Shown: positions 37,834-44,269 of the stretch, piece by piece | Numbering within the stretch: position 1 is the first letter of the stretch | Layout of the letters: the number at the start of each line of letters is the position of its first letter | Source of the DNA: Phytoactinopolyspora alkaliphila | Lineage (GTDB): Bacteria > Actinomycetota > Actinomycetes > Jiangellales > Jiangellaceae | Reading direction: 5' to 3' | DNA: 64,000 nt | Assembly: GCF_010550695.1 (NCBI RefSeq) | Contig: NZ_JAAGOB010000007.1 | Coordinates: 62,001 to 126,000 of the forward strand | Notes under the pieces: model-generated | The model's input: the letters and a program-made list of their open reading frames with translations, nothing else | Database searches by the model: none | Told to the model about the DNA's origin: nothing | Position numbers and translations under genes: made by a program

Positions 37834-38159
37834 CTGGACACGCCCCGGTAGACGTTGATCGGTTTGCGGTGTGTGGCTGCATGGGCCGATGGCCGGTAGC
37901 CGATGTGTTCGATCCAGCCGCGTTTGATGGCTCGTTGGATCAGGCCACCGCGTGCCCGGTTCGGGATCTGCGCGAGGTCGAGCTGCTCGCGCAGGTCGTC
38001 GAGGCTGAACGGTTCACCGGTTTTGATGGCGTCGGCCACGATCTCGTCGAAGCGGGCTTTCGAGTTGTCGCTGAGCACCGCGACCGAGTTGGCCTGGCCT
38101 TCGGCTTTGCGGCGGCGGGCCTCGGCGATCGCGTCGGCCATGGACATGCGGGCCGTCAT
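37830..38159 (-). CDS. 109-residue winged-helix-like protein
   Basis: ATG 38159 overlaps the previous stop as ATGA. After a basic helix (SMADAIAEARRRKAEGQ), residues 30-90 suggest a winged helix: DNSKARFDEIVADAI, FSLDDLREQL, RGGLIQRAIKRGWIEHIGY. The GWIxxIGY end is a common wing strand in phage regulators such as RinA-adjacent or RusA-adjacent proteins. DNA binding is probable but unproven. Confidence 0.6.
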   Translation of the reverse strand: MTARMSMADAIAEARRRKAEGQANSVAVLSDNSKARFDEIVADAIKTGEPFSLDDLREQLDLAQIPNRARGGLIQRAIKRGWIEHIGYRPSAHAATHRKPINVYRGVSR

Positions 38160-38554
38160 AGGTGGTCCTCCGTCCACTGCTCAAGCTCGTCGGTGATCTC
38201 TCCGGCGAGTCGTTTCGAGTCGGTGATGTCGGTCAGGTTGATGCGGCGCAGGGTCGCGGACTCGCGCATCAGCTCGGCGAAGCGGTCACGTAGGGCGTCG
38301 ATGTCGATCAGGTCGCCGATGTGGGGGACGAGCAGATCGGCGGCGTCGTCCGCGGTGCGGCGGGCGAATGCCTGCGTGACCTCGCTGCCGGTGAGCCCGG
38401 CCGACACTCGGCGGTGTGCGCGGTCGGCGAGTCGCACCGCCGCGGCCTTCACGTTCTTCGGATCTGGTAGCTCGCCGCTGCGGGTCAGGGGGATCTCGAG
38501 GAAGTACCGCAAGATCAGGATGATGTCGTTGGCGTCGCCGATCGTCATGCTCAT
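38156..38554 (-). CDS. Hypothetical helical early protein, 132 residues
   Basis: ATG 38554 overlaps the small membrane gene stop. The N-terminus DANDIILILRYFLEIPL is followed by AAAVRLADRAHRRVSAG, AFARRTADDAADLLVPHIGD and a charged C-terminus ending DELEQWTEDHL. The protein is soluble and all alpha. It resembles no family I can name. The overlap chain supports it. Confidence 0.55.
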   Translation of the reverse strand: MSMTIGDANDIILILRYFLEIPLTRSGELPDPKNVKAAAVRLADRAHRRVSAGLTGSEVTQAFARRTADDAADLLVPHIGDLIDIDALRDRFAELMRESATLRRINLTDITDSKRLAGEITDELEQWTEDHL

Positions 38555-38727
38555 CGCGAACCACCCCCGCGCCTGCGGAACTGGCCGCGGGCACCACGCC
38601 GGCGGGCGTCGCGCTGCTCGACAGCGATCAGCACGACGCTCAGCATGAGGACGAACAGACCGACGATGATCCAGCCCGGATCGAACAGGACGTCGGCGTC
38701 GACAGTGAGACGGCGTGCGCGGATCAC
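38551..38727 (-). CDS. 58-residue membrane protein
   Basis: GTG 38727 overlaps the BldC-like stop. One clear transmembrane helix (GWIIVGLFVLMLSVVLIAVE) is flanked by DADVLFDP and a strongly basic tail (RDARRRGARGQFRRRGGG), giving an N-out, C-in topology. Part of the overlapping early chain. Function unknown. Confidence 0.6.
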   Translation of the reverse strand: MIRARRLTVDADVLFDPGWIIVGLFVLMLSVVLIAVEQRDARRRGARGQFRRRGGGSR

Positions 38728-38915
38728 GACTGGCCACCGCCGTTCAGGTGTGCCCGGACCTCGGCTTCGCGGTATCGCCGGTGACCACCGAGAGTCTTGA
38801 TCGCGGTGAGCCGGCCAGCCTTGGCCCACCGGGTGACGGTCTTCGGGTCGACACGGAACATGGCGGCGACCTCGGAGGGGGTGAGCAGCTTCTCCGGCTG
38901 CGGTGCGCCGCTCAC
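38724..38915 (-). CDS. BldC-like / excisionase-type HTH protein
   Basis: The protein has 63 residues, ATG 38915. LLTPSEVAAMFRVDPKTVTR, WAKAGRLTAIKTLGGHRRY and EVRAHL form the winged MerR-like fold of BldC and of actinophage excisionases. The GGHRRY wing is characteristic. In this early position it may be the recombination directionality factor (Xis) or an early regulator. Confidence 0.8.
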   Translation of the reverse strand: MSGAPQPEKLLTPSEVAAMFRVDPKTVTRWAKAGRLTAIKTLGGHRRYREAEVRAHLNGGGQS

Positions 38916-39142
38916 TCTTCGAGCCCGATCGTGAGCTGGTCGACTCGAACGCCGAGGAACTGTGCAACCGCGGCGACCTCACCAGCGGTGAACGGCACCG
39001 ACCCGTTGAGGCAGCGACGTACAGCATCGACACTCATGCCGAGGTGGTCGCCGAGTTCCTGATGGCTGCGGGCCTGTACGGCGAGCTGATGCCGTACCCG
39101 GTCGCCGAGACGTTCCGACGGTGTGGAGATCCGTGCCGTCAT
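38912..39142 (-). CDS. XRE-family HTH protein, 76 residues
   Basis: ATG 39142 overlaps the previous stop as ATGA. RHQLAVQARSHQELGDHLG, MSVDAVRRCLNGSVP, FTAGEVAAVAQFLGVRV define a five-helix XRE domain. It is the second XRE protein of the early operon after the Cro-like product, so it may be an additional early repressor or antirepressor. Confidence 0.72.
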   Translation of the reverse strand: MTARISTPSERLGDRVRHQLAVQARSHQELGDHLGMSVDAVRRCLNGSVPFTAGEVAAVAQFLGVRVDQLTIGLEE

Positions 39143-39465
39143 CGGGTCACCGCCACACGTGCCGCAGGGGTCCAGCCACCGATGGCCGGCATTTCTGTGG
39201 TGTCTGCGAGGTAGACGGGGATGGTATCGGCGAGCGCGTCCAGGCGCCGCTGCAGGTCGTCGAGTTCGGTGACGATGCGGCGGCACTCCTGCACCGCGCC
39301 GACCCAGCCGCGTGCCGACAGCTCGGCGCGAACCATCGCCGTGTCCGACTCGCGTAGCTGCGTGATCCGGCGGGTGAGGATCTGACGCTCTAAGCGGCGA
39401 CGCTCCGCGAACATGTGTTCCGTGGCTGGAGAGTGCGCTGTTCTCTGAACTGTTGGTGCGGACAT
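39139..39465 (-). CDS. Coiled-coil early protein, 108 residues
   Basis: ATG 39465. A long coiled coil (FAERRRLERQILTRRITQL, AVQECRRIVTELDDLQRRLD) is followed by a strand-rich end (IPVYLADTTEMPAIGGWTP). It overlaps the XRE gene by 4 bp. About 70 bp upstream without a gene separate it from the previous chain. No known family. Confidence 0.55.
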   Translation of the reverse strand: MSAPTVQRTAHSPATEHMFAERRRLERQILTRRITQLRESDTAMVRAELSARGWVGAVQECRRIVTELDDLQRRLDALADTIPVYLADTTEMPAIGGWTPAARVAVTR

Positions 39466-39537
39466 GTAGACTCCTTCACTGGTTGGGAGGGCTCCGGTCG
39501 CGCTGTCAGGCGGGACGGCCGGGGTCCTTCTTCTTTG

Positions 39538-39702
39538 TCAGCCGCGGCGGCGGTTGATCTTCCGTGACCGGCGTGCGGCCTTGTTCCTTGTGCGGCGGCG
39601 TTGGACCTCGGCGTGGGGGACGGTGCCCGCGTAGACGTGCTTGCCGCTGCCGTCCTGCATGCCGCCGAGGATCGCGAGGCTGTACGGGGTGGGGCCTTTC
39701 AT
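39538..39702 (-). CDS. 54-residue basic early protein
   Basis: ATG 39702 overlaps the previous stop as ATGA. The N-terminus MKGPTPYSLAILGGM and the C-terminal basic stretch RRRTRNKAARRSRKINRRRG suggest nucleic-acid binding. The GKHVYAGTVPHAEV segment is of the type seen in other small phage early proteins. Function unknown. Confidence 0.55.
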   Translation of the reverse strand: MKGPTPYSLAILGGMQDGSGKHVYAGTVPHAEVQRRRTRNKAARRSRKINRRRG

Positions 39703-40067
39703 GACGTGCCCTTCTGGTCGGCGGTGGTGAGGGCGTTCTCGAGCGCCCAGCACAGCTGCGGGAACGTGCGCGGCGCTAGGCCGGTGTGATGCAGCGGCGG
39801 GGTCACCGGGAACAAGTCGCTGATGTCGTCGACAGCCCAGCCCGCGCCCTGGGTGGCCATCCACACCAGCGATGTCCGCGACAGCTCGTGAGTCGTGGCC
39901 GCGGCGAACGCGGACGCGACGATCTCTTGCCGGGTGAATCCCTGGGCGGTCGCCCAAGCGCGGAACTCCGGACCGTTGAGACCGGACGACGTGCGGGGAC
40001 GGTCGAGGGGGGAACCTCCGCCGCACGTCATCCGGTGGCTCGTAGTGGAGTCGGCCGTGTCAATCAC
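39699..40067 (-). CDS. Hypothetical early protein, 122 residues
   Basis: GTG 40067 overlaps the small membrane gene stop (GTGA) and has GGAGGTCATCAC upstream. Segments are FRAWATAQGFTRQEIVASAF, TSLVWMATQGAGWAVDDISD and TFPQLCWALENALTTAD, all helical. Upstream start codons are shadows of the membrane gene. No family. Confidence 0.55.
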   Translation of the reverse strand: MIDTADSTTSHRMTCGGGSPLDRPRTSSGLNGPEFRAWATAQGFTRQEIVASAFAAATTHELSRTSLVWMATQGAGWAVDDISDLFPVTPPLHHTGLAPRTFPQLCWALENALTTADQKGTS

Positions 40068-40189
40068 GTGATGACCTCCACGAGCGCCCACAACAGTGCG
40101 GCAGCGCCAGCGATGAGGGTCATGCCCCCAACGGCTAAGCCAAGCCAGACGAGCAGGCCAACGGCGGGGTTCCCGGGTGCGCGGCTCAT
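40064..40189 (-). CDS. 41-residue membrane protein
   Basis: ATG 40189 overlaps the HTH gene stop as ATGA. Residues 9-37 are hydrophobic and can make one long or two short membrane helices (AVGLLVWLGLAVGGMTLIAG, AAALLWALVEVI). Too small for a known family. Overlaps at both ends argue that it is translated. Confidence 0.55.
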   Translation of the reverse strand: MSRAPGNPAVGLLVWLGLAVGGMTLIAGAAALLWALVEVIT

Positions 40190-40440
40190 CGTGGCTTCCT
40201 TGGCGCCGGCCGGTCGATGGGCAAGTTGTCGGCGTATGCCAGGAGCGACGCAACGACGACCTTGCGGTCCCGGTGGCTGGAGTACTGCGAGCGGATCGCC
40301 TGGGAATTGAGAAGCTGGTCGAAGGTCGACCGGCTCTTGATGTCGAGGTACTGCATGGCCTCAGCTACGGAGCAGTACCGTCGTCCCTCGAACTCCCGTA
40401 GTGCCCGGACGTGCATCTCCGACATGCTCAGTGTGGCCAT
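40186..40440 (-). CDS. 84-residue helix-turn-helix early protein
   Basis: ATG 40440 overlaps the 26-residue micro-gene stop. Residues 15-75 (RALREFEGRRYCSVAEAMQY, LDIKSRSTFDQLLNSQ, DRKVVVASLLAYAD) look like an HTH of the excisionase/MerR type. It might be an alternative Xis candidate. The longer frame upstream overlaps coupled micro-genes and was rejected. Confidence 0.6.
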   Translation of the reverse strand: MATLSMSEMHVRALREFEGRRYCSVAEAMQYLDIKSRSTFDQLLNSQAIRSQYSSHRDRKVVVASLLAYADNLPIDRPAPRKPR

Positions 40441-40520
40441 CACGCACCGAGACCGATCACAGTGCCAACGTCGGCTACGACGAACCAGTCGGCGTAGGTG
40501 AAGAGCTGGAGGTCGGTCAT
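40440..40520 (-). CDS. 26-residue micro-protein
   Basis: ATG 40520 overlaps the previous stop as ATGA and its own stop overlaps the next ATG as TGATG. GGTGGTGGGCG, partly purine-rich, precedes it. The product (TDLQLFTYADWFVVADVGTV) is largely hydrophobic. Only the double overlap supports it. Confidence 0.4.
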   Translation of the reverse strand: MTDLQLFTYADWFVVADVGTVIGLGA

Positions 40521-40606
40521 CGCCCACCACCGGTGCTCGGGCTCTGTTGCGGTCGAGCCGGCGGACGGTTGTCTGGTGGCGCGGTGGGGCGCGGCGAAGT
40601 GCTCAT
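40517..40606 (-). CDS. 29-residue proline-rich micro-protein
   Basis: ATG 40606 overlaps the Cro-like stop as ATGA and is preceded by AAGGAGGACGCGCG. The product is disordered (SPRPTAPPDNRPPARPQQSP). The strong ribosome site and overlaps at both ends support translation. It may mainly relay ribosomes. Confidence 0.4.
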   Translation of the reverse strand: MSTSPRPTAPPDNRPPARPQQSPSTGGGR

Positions 40607-40866
40607 CGCGCGTCCTCCTTTATGCGCTCAAACAGCGCCGTGAGTCGTACATCGAGCACGCCTGCTAGCCGCATCGCTGAGGTGATGCTCACTGCCTCAC
40701 CACGCCGGATTCGGTAGAGGGTTCGCTCAGGTATGCCGGTCAATTTGGCCTGCTCAGCGACGGTTGTGGCCCCCCGTTCCGCGACGAGCGCGTCGTACAC
40801 GTCGCGGCGGAGGCGGATGGGACTGTCAACCATGGCGGCGGGGATGGTGGTTGTAGTGCCATGCAT
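40603..40866 (-). CDS. Cro-like XRE regulator, first gene of the early operon
   Basis: The protein has 87 residues. ATG 40866 is chosen because a TTGACT-N18-TAGCGT promoter ends 7 nt before it; the upstream ATG 40893 lies inside the promoter. RRDVYDALVAERGATTVAEQ, AKLTGIPERTLYRIRRGEA and SITSAMRLAGVL form the XRE domain. Operators O1 and O2 overlap its start and promoter. It is transcribed away from the repressor gene, as Cro is, and leads the minus-strand lytic genes. Confidence 0.78.
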   Translation of the reverse strand: MHGTTTTIPAAMVDSPIRLRRDVYDALVAERGATTVAEQAKLTGIPERTLYRIRRGEAVSITSAMRLAGVLDVRLTALFERIKEDAR

Positions 40867-40897
40867 GGCGGTGACGCTAGCACCGCCATGCATGGCA
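40857..40897. promoter_or_regulatory. Operators O1/O2: 41-bp perfect inverted repeat
   Basis: Seventeen bases (40857-40873) are exactly inverted at 40881-40897 around ACGCTAG. Each arm contains the 12-bp palindrome GCCATGCATGGC (O1 40858-40869, O2 40885-40896). O1 covers the start of the Cro-like gene and O2 lies between its -35 and -10. Repressor binding here would shut off the lytic operon. Confidence 0.8.
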
Positions 40898-40903
40898 AGT
40901 CAA
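40874..40903 (-). promoter_or_regulatory. Early lytic promoter (TTGACT-N18-TAGCGT), leaderless
   Basis: On the minus strand, TTGACT (40903-40898), 18 bp, TAGCGT (40879-40874), then CACCGCC and ATG 40866. Operator O2 fills the spacer. Confidence 0.75.
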
Positions 40904-40918
40904 CGACCCGTATGGGGC

Positions 40919-40947
40919 TTGTTACACCCACTTTTGCAGCGTAGACT
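40919..40947 (+). promoter_or_regulatory. Repressor maintenance promoter (TTGTTA-N17-TAGACT), leaderless
   Basis: TTGTTA (40919-40924), 17 bp, TAGACT (40942-40947), then GCCACGT and ATG 40955. Operator O3 overlaps the -10 edge and the start codon. Confidence 0.75.
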
Positions 40948-40961
40948 GCCACGTATGGCAG
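40946..40961. promoter_or_regulatory. Operator O3 (CTGCCA-CGTA-TGGCAG) over the repressor start
   Basis: The 16-bp near-palindrome differs from O1/O2 only at the centre. It spans the transcription and translation start of the repressor, so occupancy would limit repressor synthesis, or Cro binding would switch it off. Confidence 0.7.
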
Positions 40962-41572
40962 ACAAGAGTCGTCCTCGCGATACTCGGCCCGCTGGTCGCG
41001 CACGCATCCGTGCGTGGAAATCACTGCCGAGAGTGGCAGAGGACGTGGCGCCGCAGATGGCATATCGTGCTGGCATGGCGCGCGAAGAAGTGTCGCGATC
41101 CGCGTTTTCGAGGGCGGTCCAGCGAGCCCGCGGCCTACATGGTTGGTCGCAGCAGCAACTCGCCGAGCGTAGTGGCATCGGTGAGCGCACCATTGCGCGC
41201 TGGGAGAAGGAGGGCGGCGACCCGTATATCGGCCAGGTTCGTAAACTCGTCGCTGCCACCGGCATCCCGGCCGAGGACGTACTGCGCGCGGTTGGACTCC
41301 TGCCGGAGCACGCTGAGGTGCGCGACGACCTGACGGCCGACGAGCAAGAGCTTTGGGCTCTCGGTCACCGGCGCGGATGGTCGGAGGAGTTGCGCTGGGA
41401 TCTGATTGACTTCCTTCGTGTGCGCAAAGCGCGAGCCAGACGCACCGCCGAGGATGACCCCAACGCGATCGCGGCAGAGATGAACGCAGTGTTGAAGCGG
41501 GACTTTTCAGACACCGAGGTCGCTGACGAGGGCGACGCGCTCGGCGAGGCGACGCGCCGTTACGGAACGTAG
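40955..41572 (+). CDS. Immunity repressor (XRE family)
   Basis: The protein has 205 residues, ATG 40955, leaderless. A basic N-terminal extension (1-45) precedes an XRE domain at about 50-110: FSRAVQRARGLHGWSQQQLA, ERSGIGERTIARWEKEGGDP. The C-terminal part is helical and acidic. There is no LexA/S24 peptidase domain, so induction by RecA-stimulated self-cleavage is not expected. Its divergence from the Cro-like gene across TGCCATGCATGGCA operators identifies it as the lysogenic repressor. Confidence 0.82.
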   Translation: MADKSRPRDTRPAGRARIRAWKSLPRVAEDVAPQMAYRAGMAREEVSRSAFSRAVQRARGLHGWSQQQLAERSGIGERTIARWEKEGGDPYIGQVRKLVAATGIPAEDVLRAVGLLPEHAEVRDDLTADEQELWALGHRRGWSEELRWDLIDFLRVRKARARRTAEDDPNAIAAEMNAVLKRDFSDTEVADEGDALGEATRRYGT

Positions 41573-41667
41573 ATCATTCTCACTCGCTGTCACTGTGTGT
41601 AACGATCACTAACCATCCGTTACCACCCTCTGGAAATCGCCCATTGTGACAGTCAGAATTCCGGATC

Positions 41668-42531
41668 ATGACATCCCCGGACGAAGAGCTCGATCCCGAC
41701 GTTCTACGGGTCGAACTCGAATATCATCACGCAGCAGCCCGTCGACACGCCGCATACGCCAGAAGGTCCCGCGATCGACTACTCCAGGCACTCGCCGAAC
41801 GGATGACGCCGGAGCAGCGGCGAGCGTGGATACGACAGTCCACGAGGGCCATCAAGGCCGTCCTCATCGGCGCCTGCGGCTGGTTCATCGAGCAGGCCCG
41901 CGATCACACCGCACGCTCCGCTGTCGTGAGCGCGACCGCGCTCGTCGCCACCGGCTCCACGCAGGTAATCCCCACCGTGATCGAACGGCCGCCGCTCGTC
42001 ATCGCAATGGAGCAGCCAGCGCCGGAGGTGGTGACGCCGGAGCCACCGCCGTCTACGCCGGAACCGCCAGCGCCGACAGTGACCACCACGACCACAGCCA
42101 CGGCGACGGCTACCGCAACCGAGACCGTAACGGCCACGCCTCACCCACTGGACATCTCAACCCCCGAGCCGACACCCACGGCAACCGTTCCCCAACCCAC
42201 ACGCACGCCCAAAGCTGTGGCCGCGACGACGCCCCCCGACACCGAGCCCATGAACGAGCCGACGTTCTTCGTGCCCGAGAACCGCGTAACCATGCCGCCA
42301 ACTGTGCCAACGTCCACGCCAACGGCCACGCCGACACCTACGCGCTCTCCGGACGCCCCGCCGGCCGCGACGGAGTGTGTCGAGCTGCCGGAGAGGACGG
42401 GCGTCTCGGGAACCGTGTGCGAGCCGCCGCCGGAGCGTGACCCGGACGGGGAGTGGCTGGACTGCCTACAGCTGGAGAGGCTCACAGAGATCATGCGGTG
42501 CGTGCGGAACCCTGACAAGTGGTTCACCTAG
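41668..42531 (+). CDS. Thr/Pro-rich surface-type protein, lysogen side
   Basis: The protein has 287 residues, ATG 41668; no ribosome site precedes it, and CAGAAT lies 8 nt upstream. A helical N-terminus (HHAAARRHAAYARRSRDRLL) leads to a hydrophobic stretch (about 65-105) that may cross the membrane. About 120 residues of Thr/Pro/Ala low complexity follow (TVTTTTTATATATATETVTA). The C-terminus has four cysteines (ECVELPE, GTVCEPPPE, WLDCLQLE, MRCVRN). It follows the repressor on the plus strand and overlaps the integrase stop by 4 bp. It is probably exposed outside the membrane in lysogens. Confidence 0.65.
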   Translation: MTSPDEELDPDVLRVELEYHHAAARRHAAYARRSRDRLLQALAERMTPEQRRAWIRQSTRAIKAVLIGACGWFIEQARDHTARSAVVSATALVATGSTQVIPTVIERPPLVIAMEQPAPEVVTPEPPPSTPEPPAPTVTTTTTATATATATETVTATPHPLDISTPEPTPTATVPQPTRTPKAVAATTPPDTEPMNEPTFFVPENRVTMPPTVPTSTPTATPTPTRSPDAPPAATECVELPERTGVSGTVCEPPPERDPDGEWLDCLQLERLTEIMRCVRNPDKWFT

Positions 42532-43895
42532 CCGAGTTCCTGGAGGTACAGGGTGCCGGCCACTTCGCCGAGCGCTTCCGCGATGTGGCGAACATCTGCG
42601 TGCTTGTAGGCGTCCTGGACGGCGAGTGAGGCGTGCCCGGCGATCGCTTGAATGATCTTCGGGTCGACTCGGGCCTCCATCAGCAGCGTGACGGTGGTGT
42701 GTCGGGATTCGTGCGGCACGATGTCCGGCAGCCCCGCGGCCCGCAGGTGAGCGTCGAGGATCTTCGCGTCCTCCTGCCGGGAGATGGGGGAGCCGTCCTC
42801 ACGATGCCACACGAGGTTGTGGGGATTCGGTGTGGCGTCGGCCTTTCGGTGAGCCTTGATCGCTGCGTACAGGGGAGTGGGGATCGGGAGTATGCGGGTG
42901 GACCTCTCGCTCTTTGGGCGGATCAGACACATGCCGCCGGCGAGCTGGCGATACTCGAACTTGTCCGGCAGCCGGAGGACCTTGTCGGGGCAGTTTCCGC
43001 CCCGCTTGCGCCCGCACGGCCAGGTGCCGTCCTGGTCCTCCTCGGCACAACCATGGATGAAGGTCAACCGTTGCAGCTGCCAGGAGATGTCCATGATGCG
43101 AGCGTCGAGGTCCACACGGTCCCACGTGAGACCGAGGCATTCGCCTTGCCGGACTCCTGTCAGTAGCGCCATGGCCCACCGCGACGAGTTCCGATCGATC
43201 GGAGTGCCCTGATCGGTGGTGCTGCTGACGTAACGCAGGAGCGCCCGGCCCTGATCGGGTGTCAGCGCCGAACGGTCGGAGTCCCCACCGGCCGGTGCGT
43301 CCATCAGCTTGGCGACGTTCTGCATCACGAGGCCCTCGCGGATGGCATCGTTGAGGGCCTTGCGGATGGCGATGTGTGCGTGTGGCCGAGATCCCGCCTT
43401 GCCCCGCTTCTTCATGTCGGCATACAGGGCGCGCAGGTGTTCCGGGCGTAGTCGGTCGATGCGGTGCCGGCCGACGCCGGGGATGAGGTCGTTGGTGACC
43501 GAGTAGCGGTACCGGTCGTATGTGCTGGGTGCCTTGTGGGGGAGGACGAACTCGTCGAGCCATCGGGTCAGCCACGCGGCGACGGTGGGCCGCTGGAGGG
43601 GCACGTCGCCGTGCCGGGCGTGCTCCTTCTTCATGTCGTCCAGGGCGGCGTATGCGCCGTTCTCGGTTGCCGAGGTGCGTTGGGGCCGGCGCGGCTTCCC
43701 ATCCGGGCCTGGGCCGAGGTCGAGGCGCGCGACCCACATGCCTCGGCACTTATGCTTCGGCCGGACGAGTTTGACCGATCCATCGTCCTGCGTGACCTCT
43801 TTGCGTGGCGGGCATCCTCGGTCGAGATCGCATCGTTGGAATACGGCCCCCTCGCCGCGGCGGCGCTTCTTCTTCGCCGGTTGAGATGGACTCAT
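42528..43895 (-). CDS. int: Tyrosine integrase
   Basis: The protein has 455 residues, ATG 43895 behind AAGGGGG. The catalytic residues are all visible: R249 (LTGVRQGE), K328 (RPKSERSTR), H395 and R398 (HESRHTT), H421 (GHAS) and the nucleophile Y430 (DAYKHAD). Residues about 103-195 form the SAM-like core-binding domain, and the basic N-terminal part with three cysteines may bind the arm sites. An insertion with C283, C294 and C302 lies between the R and K motifs. It catalyses integration at tRNA-Val. Confidence 0.95.
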   Translation of the reverse strand: MSPSQPAKKKRRRGEGAVFQRCDLDRGCPPRKEVTQDDGSVKLVRPKHKCRGMWVARLDLGPGPDGKPRRPQRTSATENGAYAALDDMKKEHARHGDVPLQRPTVAAWLTRWLDEFVLPHKAPSTYDRYRYSVTNDLIPGVGRHRIDRLRPEHLRALYADMKKRGKAGSRPHAHIAIRKALNDAIREGLVMQNVAKLMDAPAGGDSDRSALTPDQGRALLRYVSSTTDQGTPIDRNSSRWAMALLTGVRQGECLGLTWDRVDLDARIMDISWQLQRLTFIHGCAEEDQDGTWPCGRKRGGNCPDKVLRLPDKFEYRQLAGGMCLIRPKSERSTRILPIPTPLYAAIKAHRKADATPNPHNLVWHREDGSPISRQEDAKILDAHLRAAGLPDIVPHESRHTTVTLLMEARVDPKIIQAIAGHASLAVQDAYKHADVRHIAEALGEVAGTLYLQELG

Positions 43896-43910
43896 CTGAC
43901 CCCCTTGACA

Positions 43911-43934
43911 TCACTGTACCTTTCACTGTACCTT
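43911..43934 (+). repeat. Right integrase arm-type sites (two TCACTGTACCTT repeats)
   Basis: TCACTGTACCTT is present twice in perfect tandem (43911-43922 and 43923-43934), just upstream of the integrase start and 105 bp from attR. The CTGTACCT word and 12-bp period match the left pair at 966-986. Occupancy would also cover the integrase promoter region. Confidence 0.7.
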
Positions 43935-43941
43935 ATTATTC

Positions 43942-43957
43942 GATACCAAACGGTATC
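43942..43957. promoter_or_regulatory. Palindrome GATACC-AAAC-GGTATC near the integrase start
   Basis: A perfect 6+4+6 inverted repeat lies beside AT-rich sequence (TATTATTCG), between the arm repeats and attR. It is a candidate Xis or regulator site, or part of the integrase promoter. The remaining 43958-44038 shows nothing coding. Confidence 0.4.
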
Positions 43958-44038
43958 ACTCAGTGCAGCGAATCGCCTCTGACCTGGCAGTATGTCGGTT
44001 CAGGTGATGTTTGCAGACGCTGGGATGATGGCGTAACC

Positions 44039-44089
44039 CTGGTCTTACAAACCAGGGGTCGTTGGTTCGAACCCAACTGCGCCCACCCC
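44039..44089 (+). other. attR: attR core (3' half of tRNA-Val)
   Basis: The core is identical over 51 bases to 868-918. It lacks the tRNA 5' half, so it is not a functional tRNA gene. It marks the right end of the prophage. From here to 44212 I see no gene. Confidence 0.96.
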
Positions 44090-44212
44090 CACTTGCGGTG
44101 ACATCTGCAGTGCGCAGCAAGATCGTTACATGGGTGCTCTGAACAACTCCATCTCACACCGCGTTCGGTCCAAGGGTGAGCTGACCGCGCGACGATCCGT
44201 TCGCCCGACTCC

Positions 44213-44244
44213 GAGGGTGGCCCATACTGAGCGGGGCCACCCTC
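44213..44244 (-). terminator. Terminator of the sialidase-like gene
   Basis: GAGGGTGGCCC (44213-44223) pairs perfectly with GGGCCACCCTC (44234-44244), loop ATACTGAGCG. It is 25 bp after the stop at 44270 (minus strand). Confidence 0.7.
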
Positions 44245-44269
44245 CGTGTCTGACCGACTAGGGATCGTC

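Larger units (their letters stand above)
919..44089. mobile_element. Complete siphovirus prophage integrated in tRNA-Val
   Basis: The element is bounded by the 51-bp att repeats. It holds an integrase, a repressor switch, early genes, terminase, portal, capsid, tail, tape measure, lysis genes and a fibre. Every structural module is present and no structural gene shows an obvious frameshift or truncation, so it may be inducible; that is inference. The module order TerS-TerL-portal-MuF-scaffold-capsid-connectors-tail tube-chaperone-tape measure is the usual one for long non-contractile-tailed phages. There is no tail sheath gene. Confidence 0.96.

Noticed and set aside
43960-44157. Minus-strand frame with the same GSNQRPLVCKT segment at attR
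   Set aside because: It is the antisense of the duplicated tRNA 3' half. The identity with the left frame only reflects the att repeat.
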